Source of the DNA: UBA6544 sp049601975
GTDB taxonomy: Bacteria; Pseudomonadota; Alphaproteobacteria; UBA8366
Direction of reading: 5' to 3'
NCBI GenBank assembly: GCA_049601975.1
Contig: JBMYRC010000033.1
Span: forward strand, 1 to 35,964
Length of the DNA: 35,964 nt
Under the pieces are notes generated by a model that did no database searches, was not told the DNA's origin, and saw only the letters and a program-made list of their open reading frames with translations. The translations under genes and the position numbers were made by a program. Positions 26,047 to 34,341 of the stretch are shown one piece after another (position 1 is the stretch's first letter; every line of letters starts with the position of its first letter).

Positions 26047-28044
26047 TTAAACGTCGAGTTCTTCAACGAACTCAGCATTGTTTTGAATATATTCAAACCG
26101 CCGTTCGGCTTTTCTGCCCATCAAGGCTTCGACAAGGCGGGCCGTTTCCTTCGCCTCTTTTGCGCCTTCCAGGTCTGCCTTTCCCGGTATCGAGACACGC
26201 AACAAAGTCCGGGTAGCCGATTTCATTGTGGTTTCGCGCAATTGCTTAGGCGGCATTTCGCCAAGTCCCTTGAAACGGCTGACTTCGATCTTTGTCTTGC
26301 CAGAGAATACCGTCGACATCAGCTCTTCACGATGCGAATCGTCGCGCGCGTAGGCAACCGTGCCGCCGTGGCTCAACCGATAGAGTGGGGGAAGGGCTAA
26401 GTATAAGTTCCCACCTTCGATTAGTCCTGGCATCTCTCGGAAGAAGAATGTCATCAGCAGTGACGCGATATGGGCGCCATCGACATCCGCATCGGTCATG
26501 ATGACGATACGTTCGTAGCGCAATTTCTCGATATTAAAATCACCCCGCGTGCCGCATCCGAGAGCCTGCATAAGGTCATTTAATTCCTGATTAGCGGCCA
26601 ATTTATCTGCGGAAGCGCTTGCGACGTTCAGTATTTTACCACGCAGTGGTAGGACGGCCTGTGTGGCTCGGTCACGCGCCTGTTTCGCGGAACCACCTGC
26701 CGAATCACCCTCAACGATGAATAACTCCGTCCCGTCAGCGGATTTACTGGAGCAATCCGACAGTTTGCCCGGGAGACGAAGTCTGCGCGTCGGAGATTTG
26801 CGGGCGAGGTCGCGTGACGCCCTTTTGCGCTTCCGTTCATCTGCGCGTTCGAGGACGCGTTCCAACAAATCGTTGGCGTCGGAAGGATTTCCAGTCAGCC
26901 AATGTTCGAAATGGTCTTTGACGGAGATTTCCACCAAGCGGCCGGCATCGGGCGAATTCAAACGTTCCTTGGTTTGGCCCTGAAACTGCGGGTCGTGAAT
27001 GAACACGGATAGCATAACGCTCGCACCGCCGAGGACGTCATCCGCGGTAATTTGGCCAGCTTTCTTATTACCGGCTAGCTCAGCATAAGCTTTCAGCCCT
27101 CGGCTCGCCGCAGAACGCAGCGCGGATTCGTGACTGCCGCCCTGCGGTGTCGGGATCGTATTGCAATACGAGCTGACAAAACCGTCTTCGTCTTCCGGCC
27201 AATGAATGGCCCATTCGACTTTGCCAATCTCGTCCTCCGCGGTGACACGGCCCGTGAAGGGCGTCGGGGTGACGGTGGCGCGGGCGCCGATCGCCTCGGT
27301 CAAGAAATCCGTCAGGCCACCGGGGAAATGCAGGACGGCGGCTTCCGGCGTATCGTCTTTCGCACCCGCTACAAGACGAGGATCACAGGACCAGCGAATT
27401 TCCACACCGCGATACAAATACGCCTTTGATCGCGCCATTTTGAACAATATTGCAGCTTCGAATTTATTGTTCTCGCCAAAGATTTCGGGGTCGGGGTGAA
27501 ATCGAATAGTGGTGCCACGTCGATTATGCACGGGTTCGCCCGTGCTGAGTTTACCAGTAGGGGCGCCACGGCTGTATGACTGGCGAAACAGTGTCCGGTC
27601 CCGTGCGATTTCGATTTCCAATATATCGGACAGGGCATTCACAACGGACAGGCCGACACCATGTAACCCACCGGATGTCGCGTATACCTTATCGGAGAAT
27701 TTTCCGCCGGAGTGCAATGTTGTAAGGATCACTTCCAACGCGGACTTATCTTTAAACTTTGGGTGAGGGTCGGTTGGGATGCCGCGCCCATTGTCCCGGA
27801 TCGTCACGGAGTTGTCGGCCCCCAATTCAATTTCGATCCGGCTCGCGTGACCCGCGACGGCCTCATCCATCGAATTGTCCAAAACCTCAGCGGCCAAATG
27901 ATGCATGGCGCGCTCATCCGTCCCGCCGATATACATACCGGGTCGTCGACGAACAGGCTCAAGTCCCTCTAATACTTCGATATCTTTGGCAGAATATCCC
28001 GAAGAACCTTTACTGCCCTCAACGCTTTGAAATAGGTCTGACAT
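26047..28044 (-). CDS. parE: DNA topoisomerase IV subunit B
   Basis: A 665-residue ATPase subunit of topoisomerase IV, which with ParC decatenates daughter chromosomes. The GHKL ATPase motifs are LDNSMDEAVAG (with the catalytic Glu), DNGRGIP and HSGGKF with SGGLHGVGLSVVN. The TOPRIM part has EGDSAGG from residue 445 and DADVDG. The stretch RRLRLPGKLSDCSS before EGDSAGG and the short overall length, with no GyrB-type insertion, indicate ParE rather than GyrB. The ATG at 28044 (MSDLFQ) is chosen over one further upstream because conserved sequence begins there. The gene is monocistronic and faces away from the cyclic-nucleotide-binding gene. Confidence 0.93.
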   Translation of the reverse strand: MSDLFQSVEGSKGSSGYSAKDIEVLEGLEPVRRRPGMYIGGTDERAMHHLAAEVLDNSMDEAVAGHASRIEIELGADNSVTIRDNGRGIPTDPHPKFKDKSALEVILTTLHSGGKFSDKVYATSGGLHGVGLSVVNALSDILEIEIARDRTLFRQSYSRGAPTGKLSTGEPVHNRRGTTIRFHPDPEIFGENNKFEAAILFKMARSKAYLYRGVEIRWSCDPRLVAGAKDDTPEAAVLHFPGGLTDFLTEAIGARATVTPTPFTGRVTAEDEIGKVEWAIHWPEDEDGFVSSYCNTIPTPQGGSHESALRSAASRGLKAYAELAGNKKAGQITADDVLGGASVMLSVFIHDPQFQGQTKERLNSPDAGRLVEISVKDHFEHWLTGNPSDANDLLERVLERADERKRKRASRDLARKSPTRRLRLPGKLSDCSSKSADGTELFIVEGDSAGGSAKQARDRATQAVLPLRGKILNVASASADKLAANQELNDLMQALGCGTRGDFNIEKLRYERIVIMTDADVDGAHIASLLMTFFFREMPGLIEGGNLYLALPPLYRLSHGGTVAYARDDSHREELMSTVFSGKTKIEVSRFKGLGEMPPKQLRETTMKSATRTLLRVSIPGKADLEGAKEAKETARLVEALMGRKAERRFEYIQNNAEFVEELDV

Positions 28045-28169
28045 TTCTCGAGTATAAGAATTAGGTACAGTGATAAGCAAGGCTCATACAGTAGATGAAT
28101 GTGTTTTAATACACCAAATGTAGCGTTTGCAATATGGTGGGATAGAATGTTCAAAATGCATTCGGTCTC

Positions 28170-28187
28170 CTGAGAAACTTGTCTCAG
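28170..28187. repeat. Short inverted repeat upstream of the cNMP-binding gene
   Basis: CTGAGA and TCTCAG are separated by six bases within the 208-base divergent spacer between parE and the next gene. Size and location suit an operator, but I have no regulator to assign. Confidence 0.25.
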
Positions 28188-28252
28188 TCGTCGATCGAAC
28201 AAGTTACGTTGGCACTAGGCGGGCATCTGTACGGATCGGAGTTGGAAAATCG

Positions 28253-28663
28253 ATGCAACAAGAACTCAGGCGGATTGTCGAAAGTTTTCTCGTATCAAAT
28301 ACCGGTGGCCTAGCAACCACCAAAGTGACGAAGAAAAGCGGAGAACCGGTATTCAACGCAGGTGATAAGGGGCATTTCATGTACCTGCTCGAAACGGGCA
28401 AGGTTGATATCCGTCACCAGGGGAGGACACTTGAAACGGTCGAAGCCGGGGGAATAGTCGGTGAGATGTCATTAGTTGATGATGATGCACGCCGGAGTGC
28501 CGATGCAATCGATCGACAAGATGCGACGCTCATTCCAATAAATCAGCGAAAGTTCCGAGAATTAGTTCAACGGAACCCCGACTTTGCACTTGCTGTAATG
28601 ACAGTGTTGGCGCGCAGGTTACGGGAGATGAATGAACGCATTACCGTTCCACAAGGCGGATAG
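28253..28663 (+). CDS. Stand-alone cyclic-nucleotide-binding domain protein
   Basis: A 136-residue protein that is little more than one cNMP-binding beta roll. It shows FNAGDKGHFMYLLETGKVDI, the phosphate-binding cassette region GEMSLVDDDARRSADA with its Glu and Arg, and a C-terminal helix FALAVMTVLARRLREMN. No HTH follows, so it is not a transcription factor by itself; it may sense cAMP or cGMP for a partner, or be an uncoupled regulatory subunit. ATG at 28253 starts where the similarity starts; upstream codons in the same frame do not look coding. A short inverted repeat lies 65 bases upstream. Confidence 0.8.
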   Translation: MQQELRRIVESFLVSNTGGLATTKVTKKSGEPVFNAGDKGHFMYLLETGKVDIRHQGRTLETVEAGGIVGEMSLVDDDARRSADAIDRQDATLIPINQRKFRELVQRNPDFALAVMTVLARRLREMNERITVPQGG

Positions 28664-28675
28664 AGTAGAAGGGGG

Positions 28676-29074
28676 CTACGCAGCCTGCGCGTGAATGATA
28701 CTGCTTAGAAGTCTCTCGTCTGAGAGATAGATTGGAAAATCCTCCCAGTAACCTTCTTGTTCACCAACTTGCCCGCGTGAAAAGCGCCCTGCATTATCGA
28801 TCTCGACGATAACATGCCGCATATGGAAGGTTTCTCCGTTTCGCTGGCAAAGAAACCAGATACCGAGCCCTCGAAATTCAAACGACATGGGTAATTCCGG
28901 TGGTGATTCCGGTAATTCCGGGTCGATTAAAACAAACTCCAACGGTCCGCTCTTAAGAGTGCAATCCGCGTAACGGATGAAAGCGGTGACATCCGCCGAC
29001 ACGGCGAGACGCTCGATCTCTCTTAAGATCATTTGCTCCATCATGTCGCGCGTACCGTTTTCAGCAAAGTGCAT
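28676..29074 (-). CDS. Hypothetical protein, 132 residues
   Basis: I do not recognise a family. The protein has an N-terminal helix (EQMILREIERLAVSADVTAF), a beta-rich middle with a Pro-rich turn (DPELPESPPELPMSFEFRG), a WFLCQRNGETFHMRHVIVEI strand pair, and a C-terminal helix. It has no signal peptide or membrane segment. Two starts are possible: ATG at 29074, or the Met-Met about ten residues in. Normal codon choice and a long AT-rich presumed promoter ahead of it favour a real gene. It converges on the cNMP-binding gene with 12 bases between. Confidence 0.6.
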   Translation of the reverse strand: MHFAENGTRDMMEQMILREIERLAVSADVTAFIRYADCTLKSGPLEFVLIDPELPESPPELPMSFEFRGLGIWFLCQRNGETFHMRHVIVEIDNAGRFSRGQVGEQEGYWEDFPIYLSDERLLSSIIHAQAA

Positions 29075-29180
29075 ATTTTAATATTCCAAATTTAATATTC
29101 ATAGAAAATAGTAACCAAAATATTTTATATCAATTAATATATATGTTATTTTAATAAAAATAATTAAATATTGTGATTAC
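29075..29180. promoter_or_regulatory. AT-rich divergent intergenic region
   Basis: The stretch is about nine tenths A+T: only six G or C occur in the sixty bases 29101-29160. It separates the hypothetical gene (minus) from the FecR-cyclophilin gene (plus). Such sequence is typical of an upstream promoter element or a nucleoid-protein site, and stands out sharply from the rest of the window. Confidence 0.5.
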
Positions 29181-29239
29181 TTATAGTCTAAACACCAAAA
29201 TTGATCCCCAAGACCAGCTGGGAGTAAGCTGACCTTGGC

Positions 29240-29255
29240 TGGTAAGATGTTTGCG
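29240..29255 (+). promoter_or_regulatory. Possible sigma-54 promoter of the FecR-cyclophilin gene
   Basis: TGGTAAGATGTTTGCG has the sigma-54 spacing GG-N10-GC with TTTGC at -12, about 50 bases before the ATG at 29306. The -24 box lacks the usual C-A-C. Chance matches of this quality are not rare, so the call is tentative. Confidence 0.3.
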
Positions 29256-29305
29256 TCATTAAGGTCACATCGCGGGGAAAGCGGGCAAGCAGAGACAACA
29301 GGCAA

Positions 29306-30586
29306 ATGACAATAAAAATTGATCGGCGGCAACGGACCCACGGCATCGTGCGTGCAATTGGGTTTTCGATGATATTGGCAATCTCGATGTTTGCCACAGG
29401 CACGCACAGCGCTATTGATATTGGGGTTGCGGATATTGTGGTGGGCGATGTCTACGGGCGCAATCTTTCGAAGCGGATGACTGCGGGTGAAAAGCTGATC
29501 TATAATCAAAAGGTCAGAACGGGTAGAAACAGCAGCACGACACTCGAATTCAGCGACAAGACCCGCATGACCATGGGTGAACGGGCTGAAATGCTACTTG
29601 ATGACATGGTCTACGATCCAAATTCGGAAAACTTGAACGGCGTGGTCCAACTGACGCGCGGTATTCTCCGGTTTGCATCTTCGAAAACCGCAAAGGTCGA
29701 TTTGAAAGTGCGGACACCTGCGGCAGTAATCGGTATTCGCGGCACGGCATTCGACGTATTGGCCGATCCTAGAAAAACCGAAGTTTCGGTCATTGTCGGC
29801 AGCGTTCAAGTGAGCTCGCAATTCGGTTCGCAAGAAGTTGGAGCGGGTCAGACTTTCGCGGTGCAATCGAGATCTGGAGCTAAGTTTACACCCGAACAGT
29901 CGGCGGAGATGACCGCTGCTATCACGAAGATGCTGAGTATGATCAGTGCCGAACAGACCATGCCGAAGGACAAGGCAGAGCAAATAAAAGAAGAAAAGGA
30001 CCCAAAAGCCGAACAGAAACAGCGAGAAAATAAGGCGACGCCGAAGGAAACGCAGCAATTGGCGGCGAAGACGATGGGCAGCCAACCGGAAGAATTCTAC
30101 CATGCCATTCGAGGGAAGAACCTAGAGAACCTCATTTATATCGATTTGAAATACGGCAGAGTCGTAATCGAACTTTTGCCGAATTTGGCGCCGCGGCATA
30201 CGGCACGCATAAAACAGCTTGCCCGAGAAGGGTTTTACAACGATTTGTCGTTCTATAGCGTGCGCAAAGGATATGTGGCGGAGACCGGCGACCCAACGGG
30301 GACTGGACTCGGTGGTTCTGGAAAGACGCTTAAAGCGGAACTGTCGAAGGAGAGTTTCGTGCGCGGTGTCGTCGGCATGAAACATAAATTGCGCGAACTG
30401 GATTCCGCCGATAGCCAATTCTTCATCATCACAGGCGAGGCAACGCATCTGGATGGGAAGTATACGATCTGGGGCCGCGTCATTTACGGGATGGAGTTCG
30501 TCGACTTACTGAAACCCGGTGGGCCACCTCGGGAACCTGATACAATTCAAAAGATGCGGGTCGCCGCGGACGTCAAGGAATCGTGA
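29306..30586 (+). CDS. Exported FecR-domain/cyclophilin fusion protein
   Basis: A 426-residue protein joining two modules. Residues 1-35 are a signal peptide or anchor (basic KIDRRQRTHGIVR, then a hydrophobic stretch to HSA). Residues 50-175 form a FecR domain: GEKLIYNQKVRTGRNSSTTL, then LKVRTPAAVIGIRGTAFDV and VGSVQVSS. A charged Lys/Glu linker (about 195-265) leads to a cyclophilin-type peptidyl-prolyl isomerase domain (about 272-424), with GDPTGTGLGGSG, SQFFI at 370-374 and HLDGKYTIWGRVIYGMEFVD. In active cyclophilins the phrase FHRV carries the catalytic Arg; here it reads FYSV at 316-319, with Ser318 in that place and Glu326 where Gln is usual. So isomerase activity is doubtful and binding may be the retained function. 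I know FecR and cyclophilin as separate proteins; the fusion is unusual to me. Confidence 0.85.
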   Translation: MTIKIDRRQRTHGIVRAIGFSMILAISMFATGTHSAIDIGVADIVVGDVYGRNLSKRMTAGEKLIYNQKVRTGRNSSTTLEFSDKTRMTMGERAEMLLDDMVYDPNSENLNGVVQLTRGILRFASSKTAKVDLKVRTPAAVIGIRGTAFDVLADPRKTEVSVIVGSVQVSSQFGSQEVGAGQTFAVQSRSGAKFTPEQSAEMTAAITKMLSMISAEQTMPKDKAEQIKEEKDPKAEQKQRENKATPKETQQLAAKTMGSQPEEFYHAIRGKNLENLIYIDLKYGRVVIELLPNLAPRHTARIKQLAREGFYNDLSFYSVRKGYVAETGDPTGTGLGGSGKTLKAELSKESFVRGVVGMKHKLRELDSADSQFFIITGEATHLDGKYTIWGRVIYGMEFVDLLKPGGPPREPDTIQKMRVAADVKES

Positions 30587-30655
30587 ATTCTCAATCCTTG
30601 TGGTGATTCTCGGATGCGCTAAGCTGAACAAGGTTAGGGCAGTGGGCAGGCGGCT

Positions 30656-30977
30656 ATGCGTTCTGGATTGTTAATGTTGTGTCTGTTGATGGCCCCGGTC
30701 GAGGTGCTGGCGGGAAAGGCGGACGTCACTGGCGTCAAGGCGAGCTAAAGCGGCGTGCGCACGTACACGTTCCACGTGACCATCAAGCATAGTGATACCG
30801 GTTGGGATCATTACGCCGATAAATGGGATGTTGTCGCACCCGACGGCACGGTTCTGGGAACGCGCACGCTTTACCACCCGCATGTTAGCGAGCAACCTTT
30901 CACGCGCTCACTTTCGGGCGCACGATAAGGCTTATGATTATGGCGGCGCTGAGTTCGAGGTAAAGCTCTCCAAATAA
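30656..30977 (+). pseudogene. Small exported conserved protein, stop and frameshift
   Basis: The ATG at 30656 starts a signal peptide (LLMLCLLMAPVEVLAG) and reaches a TAA at 30746-30748. The frame continues as SGVRTYTFHVTIKHSDTGWD, then HYADKWDVVAPDGTVLGTR and LYHPHVSEQPFTRSLSG, and stops again at about 30926. The true end, AHDKAYDYGGAEFEVKLSK, lies in another frame to 30977. Phrases such as HVTIKHSDTGWDHYAD and LYHPHVSEQPFTRSL belong to a small exported protein family I recall from other alphaproteobacteria, function unknown. One stop (CAA to TAA would suffice) and a frameshift, with apparent loss of several codons near 30910-30930, mark it as dead. Confidence 0.75.
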
Positions 30978-31001
30978 TGGGTATGCAATACATGAATCAA
31001 G

Positions 31002-31036
31002 AAGGGCCGCCCCCGAAGGAGCGGCCCTTTTCTTCG
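31002..31036 (-). terminator. Terminator hairpin downstream of glnA
   Basis: AAGGGCCGC (31002-31010) pairs with GCGGCCCTT (31021-31029) around ten bases, 29 bases after the glnA stop on the minus strand. T-rich sequence (TTTCTTC) follows on the plus side, so it may also end transcription from the left. Confidence 0.65.
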
Positions 31037-31057
31037 CCTTAAGATTTAGGTTGTGCG

Positions 31058-32470
31058 TTAGACGCTGTAGTACATTTCGAACTCGACCGGGTGCGGAGAG
31101 GTCTCGAAACGCTCTACTTCTTCCATGCGCAGATCGATATAGGCGTTGATCTGTTCGTCGCTGAAGACATCGCCACGCTTGAGGAAATCACGGTCCGCAT
31201 CGAGCGATTCCATTGCTTGGCGCAGTGATGCGCAGACCGTCGGGACGTCTTTCAGCTCTTCCGGCGGAAGATCGTAGAGATCCTTGTCCATCGGGTCCCC
31301 GGGGTCGATCCGGTTCTCAATACCGTCAAGGCCGGCCATAAGCATTGCGGAGAACGCCAAGTACGGGTTTGCAGCCGGATCCGGGAAACGAACCTCGACA
31401 CGCTTGCCGTGCGGGCTCGTCGCGAAGGGGATGCGGCAGGATGCCGAGCGATTACGCGCCGAGTAAGCGAGCAGAACCGGTGCCTCGAAGCCCGGTACCA
31501 AACGTTTGTAACTATTGGTAGTAGGGTTCGCGAAGGCGTTAATCGCCCGGGCGTGTTTGATAATACCGCCGATATAGTGCAGCGCCGTCTCGGAAAGATC
31601 GGCATATTGAGTGCCAGCAAAGGTGGGCTTGCCGTCCTTGAAGATCGACTGATGGCAGTGCATTCCGGACCCGTTATCACCGACGACTGGTTTCGGCATG
31701 AAGGTCGCCGTCTTGCCGTAATCATGGGCGACCATGTGAACAACATACTTATAGATTTGCATACTGTCCGCAACCCGAGTGAGGGTATCGAACTTGATAC
31801 CGAGTTCGTGTTGCGAAGGCGCCACTTCGTGGTGGTGCTTTTCCATCTCAAGGCCCATTTCGGTCATCGTCGTGACCATTTCAGCGCGAAAGTCGGTGCC
31901 TGAATCGACCGGCGGAACCGGAAAGTAACCGCCCTTAACCACGGGGCGGTGGCCGCGATTGCCTTCCTCAAATATCTGACCCGTGTTATATGGGCCTTCC
32001 TCGGAATCGAGACGATAGAACGTCTCGTTCATGCTGACATTCCAGCGGGCGTCGTCGAAGACGAAGAATTCGGCTTCAGGGCCAAAATAGACGGTATCGC
32101 CAATGCCCGTCGACTTGAGATATGCTTCCGCGCGTTTTGCGATGGACCGTGGGTCGCGCTCATATGAAAGCCCAGTTGTGGGCTCCAAAACGTCGCAGAA
32201 CAGAATCAGCAACGGTTGCGCCGCGAAGGGGTCCATAACGGCCGTTTCCAAATCGGGTTTTAGGCACATATCTGATTCGTTGATCGCCTTCCAACCTGCG
32301 ATCGACGAGCCATCGAACATGATACCTTCGATAAGCATATCCTCGTCGACCGTGCTCACGTGCTGAGCGGTGTGTTGCCACTTACCACGAGGGTCGGTGA
32401 ACCGGAAGTCGACGTATTTGACATCGCGTTCCTTGATGAGATTTAGAACCTTTTCCACTGCTTCGGACAT
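31058..32470 (-). CDS. glnA: Glutamine synthetase type I
   Basis: A 470-residue GS-I subunit, which makes glutamine from glutamate, ammonia and ATP as a dodecamer. Family blocks are present: MFDGSSIAGWKAINESDM, the metal- and glutamate-site region GPEAEFFVFDDARW, then HHHEVAPSQHELGIKFDTL, NGSGMHCHQS and the ATP loop RNRSASCRIPF. Tyr399 in DKDLYDLPPEE is the adenylylation site (Tyr397 of E. coli), so GlnE control is expected. AGAGGAA stands ahead of the ATG. It lies 70 bases after glnB on the same strand, the usual alphaproteobacterial glnBA order, and is followed by a hairpin. Confidence 0.96.
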   Translation of the reverse strand: MSEAVEKVLNLIKERDVKYVDFRFTDPRGKWQHTAQHVSTVDEDMLIEGIMFDGSSIAGWKAINESDMCLKPDLETAVMDPFAAQPLLILFCDVLEPTTGLSYERDPRSIAKRAEAYLKSTGIGDTVYFGPEAEFFVFDDARWNVSMNETFYRLDSEEGPYNTGQIFEEGNRGHRPVVKGGYFPVPPVDSGTDFRAEMVTTMTEMGLEMEKHHHEVAPSQHELGIKFDTLTRVADSMQIYKYVVHMVAHDYGKTATFMPKPVVGDNGSGMHCHQSIFKDGKPTFAGTQYADLSETALHYIGGIIKHARAINAFANPTTNSYKRLVPGFEAPVLLAYSARNRSASCRIPFATSPHGKRVEVRFPDPAANPYLAFSAMLMAGLDGIENRIDPGDPMDKDLYDLPPEELKDVPTVCASLRQAMESLDADRDFLKRGDVFSDEQINAYIDLRMEEVERFETSPHPVEFEMYYSV

Positions 32471-32540
32471 TTTGCCGTATTCCTCTTATTCTATCAATTT
32501 CGGTTACAAGTCTGTGAGTGCCTTAACTCAACGCGAATAG

Positions 32541-32879
32541 TCAAACGGCCTCCGCGCCAGTCTCCCCCGTACGAATGCGGATCGCTTCTTCGATGGCGGA
32601 GACGAATATCTTGCCGTCTCCAATACGTCCGGTGCGGGCGGCTTGCTCAATCGCCTCAACTGCCCGTTCGACGAGCGAGTCTTCGAGAACGACTTCAAGC
32701 TTAACTTTAGGAAGGAAATCAACCACGTACTCCGCGCCTCGATAGAGCTCAGTGTGGCCCTTTTGACGCCCAAAACCTTTTGCTTCCGTGACCGTAATCC
32801 CCTGGATGCCGACTTCCTGAAGAGCTTCCTTCACTTCATCGAGTTTGAACGGTTTGATGATCGCTTCGATCTTTTTCAT
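32541..32879 (-). CDS. glnB: Nitrogen regulatory protein P-II
   Basis: A 112-residue P-II protein, the trimeric signal carrier that reports 2-oxoglutarate and ATP/ADP and acts on GlnE and NtrB. The start MKKIEAIIKPFKLDEVKEAL is canonical. The T-loop carries Tyr51 in ELYRGAEYVVDFLPK, the uridylylation site, and the B and C loops are TGRIGDGKIFV and RIRTGETG. The ATG at 32879 gives the normal length; an upstream in-frame GTG would add eleven non-conserved residues. GlnB rather than GlnK is favoured by the linkage to glnA and the absence of amtB. Confidence 0.95.
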   Translation of the reverse strand: MKKIEAIIKPFKLDEVKEALQEVGIQGITVTEAKGFGRQKGHTELYRGAEYVVDFLPKVKLEVVLEDSLVERAVEAIEQAARTGRIGDGKIFVSAIEEAIRIRTGETGAEAV

Positions 32880-32947
32880 GGCTCTTTCTTTTGCCTTGCC
32901 ATTGCTGAACACTCAATCCCAAGAGGGATGGTAGATAGAACCGCTTT

Positions 32948-32964
32948 AGCATAGTATATGCCAA
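32948..32964 (-). promoter_or_regulatory. Candidate sigma-54 promoter of glnBA
   Basis: On the minus strand TTGGCATATACTATGCT has GG-N10-GC spacing, a full TGGCA at -24 and TGC at -12, about 70 bases ahead of the glnB ATG. Nitrogen-controlled sigma-54 promoters before glnBA are known in related alphaproteobacteria, which supports the reading. I did not find a clear NtrC site pair by eye. Confidence 0.5.
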
Positions 32965-33099
32965 TATCTGCAGCGTGAATTAGTGTATATTTTCAATTAA
33001 TTAGCGGAAGCAACAAGACATTAGCATGAATGATGCGTCTACAATTTAATCATTCGCACTATTTTTAGGCAATGATTTGATTAAAATTTATGCGGCCTG

Positions 33100-34269
33100 T
33101 TAACTGACCCGCAACAATTCCTTTATCTTCTCCACAGCGCGCTCGATATTCTCAACGCTATTTGCGTAGGAAAACCGAATGTAACCTTCTCCAAAATTGC
33201 CGAAACTGGTGCCCGCAACCGTCGCCACGCCAGCCTCTGTCAGCAGCTTGTCTTGTAATTCTCGCGCGGACATACCGGTGCCGGTAATATTTGGAAACGC
33301 ATAAAACGCTCCACCGGGATCCACGCATGTAAAACCCGGTATCTGGTTGAGCGCAGGAACGATAACCTTGCGGCGTTCATCGAACGCTTCGATCATCGTC
33401 TTGACTTGATCATGCGGGCCTTCAAGCGCGGCAATACCAGCGAATTGGGTTGGAGCGTTGACGCAGGAATGACAATTGATCGCGAGGCGTGTCGCCGTAT
33501 CGGCGATAGCTTTCGGCCAAACAGCGAATCCGAGGCGCCATCCCGTCATGGCGTAGGTCTTAGACCAACCATCGAGCATAATCGTCCGATCGCGCATTAC
33601 TTCGTATTGCAGAAAAGACACATGCTCCCGGCTTTCATAAAGCATATGGCTATAAATTTCGTCGGAGAGGACTACAACGTCCGGATGGGCCTGTAATCCT
33701 TCGGCGAGCTTATCTAATTCCGCTTTTGGCGTCGCTCCGCCTGTCGGGTTGGCGGGACTGTTGATGATAATCAAGCGGGTAGCCGGAGTAATATTCCCGA
33801 GGACTTCCTCGGCGCTGAAAGCGAACTCATTCTCTTCTTTCAGATGAATTGGAACGGCCTTTGCGCCCGAATATTCTATAACGGATTTATAAATTGGAAA
33901 CCCAGGATCGGGATACATGATTTCGGCGCCCGCTTCACCGAACATCATAATGGCGAAAAACATCGTGACCTTGCCCCCCGGCACCACCACGACACAGTCC
34001 GGGTCAACTTCGACACCGTGGCGTTTGTTGAGATCGGCGGCGACAGCTTCGCGTAGCTCCAGAATACCGTTGGCCGGGGTATAACCGTGGCGACCGTCGC
34101 GTAGCGCCTTGACTGCTGCTTCAACAATATGGTCCGGGGTTTTAAAATCCGGCTGACCTATACCGAGATTAATGATCTCCTGACCTTCGCGCTCCAAGGC
34201 CGCCGCGCGAGCCAATACCTCAAAGGCGGTTTCCGTGCCTAAGCGATTTAGATTTTCCGCCAACTGCAT
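33100..34269 (-). CDS. Class I/II aminotransferase, aspartate-aminotransferase-like
   Basis: A 389-residue PLP enzyme of fold type I. The opening EREGQEIINLGIGQPDFKTP, then HGYTPANGILELREAVA, NSPANPTGG, SDEIYSHMLY and the Schiff-base Lys237 in GWSKTYAMTGWRLGF are all standard, and the substrate-carboxylate Arg lies in YIRFSYA near the end. The amino-acid preference (aspartate, alanine or aromatic) cannot be read. AAGGAA stands ahead of the ATG. The SMP-30 gene lies 72 bases upstream on the same strand, and glnBA 220 bases downstream has its own promoter. Confidence 0.9.
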   Translation of the reverse strand: MQLAENLNRLGTETAFEVLARAAALEREGQEIINLGIGQPDFKTPDHIVEAAVKALRDGRHGYTPANGILELREAVAADLNKRHGVEVDPDCVVVVPGGKVTMFFAIMMFGEAGAEIMYPDPGFPIYKSVIEYSGAKAVPIHLKEENEFAFSAEEVLGNITPATRLIIINSPANPTGGATPKAELDKLAEGLQAHPDVVVLSDEIYSHMLYESREHVSFLQYEVMRDRTIMLDGWSKTYAMTGWRLGFAVWPKAIADTATRLAINCHSCVNAPTQFAGIAALEGPHDQVKTMIEAFDERRKVIVPALNQIPGFTCVDPGGAFYAFPNITGTGMSARELQDKLLTEAGVATVAGTSFGNFGEGYIRFSYANSVENIERAVEKIKELLRVS

Positions 34270-34341
34270 GCCTAAGTTTCCTTACTTCAGAACTTCGAAT
34301 TCGAGCATTTATGCCCGAGCGGGAACGATCGCGAAAGGCTC

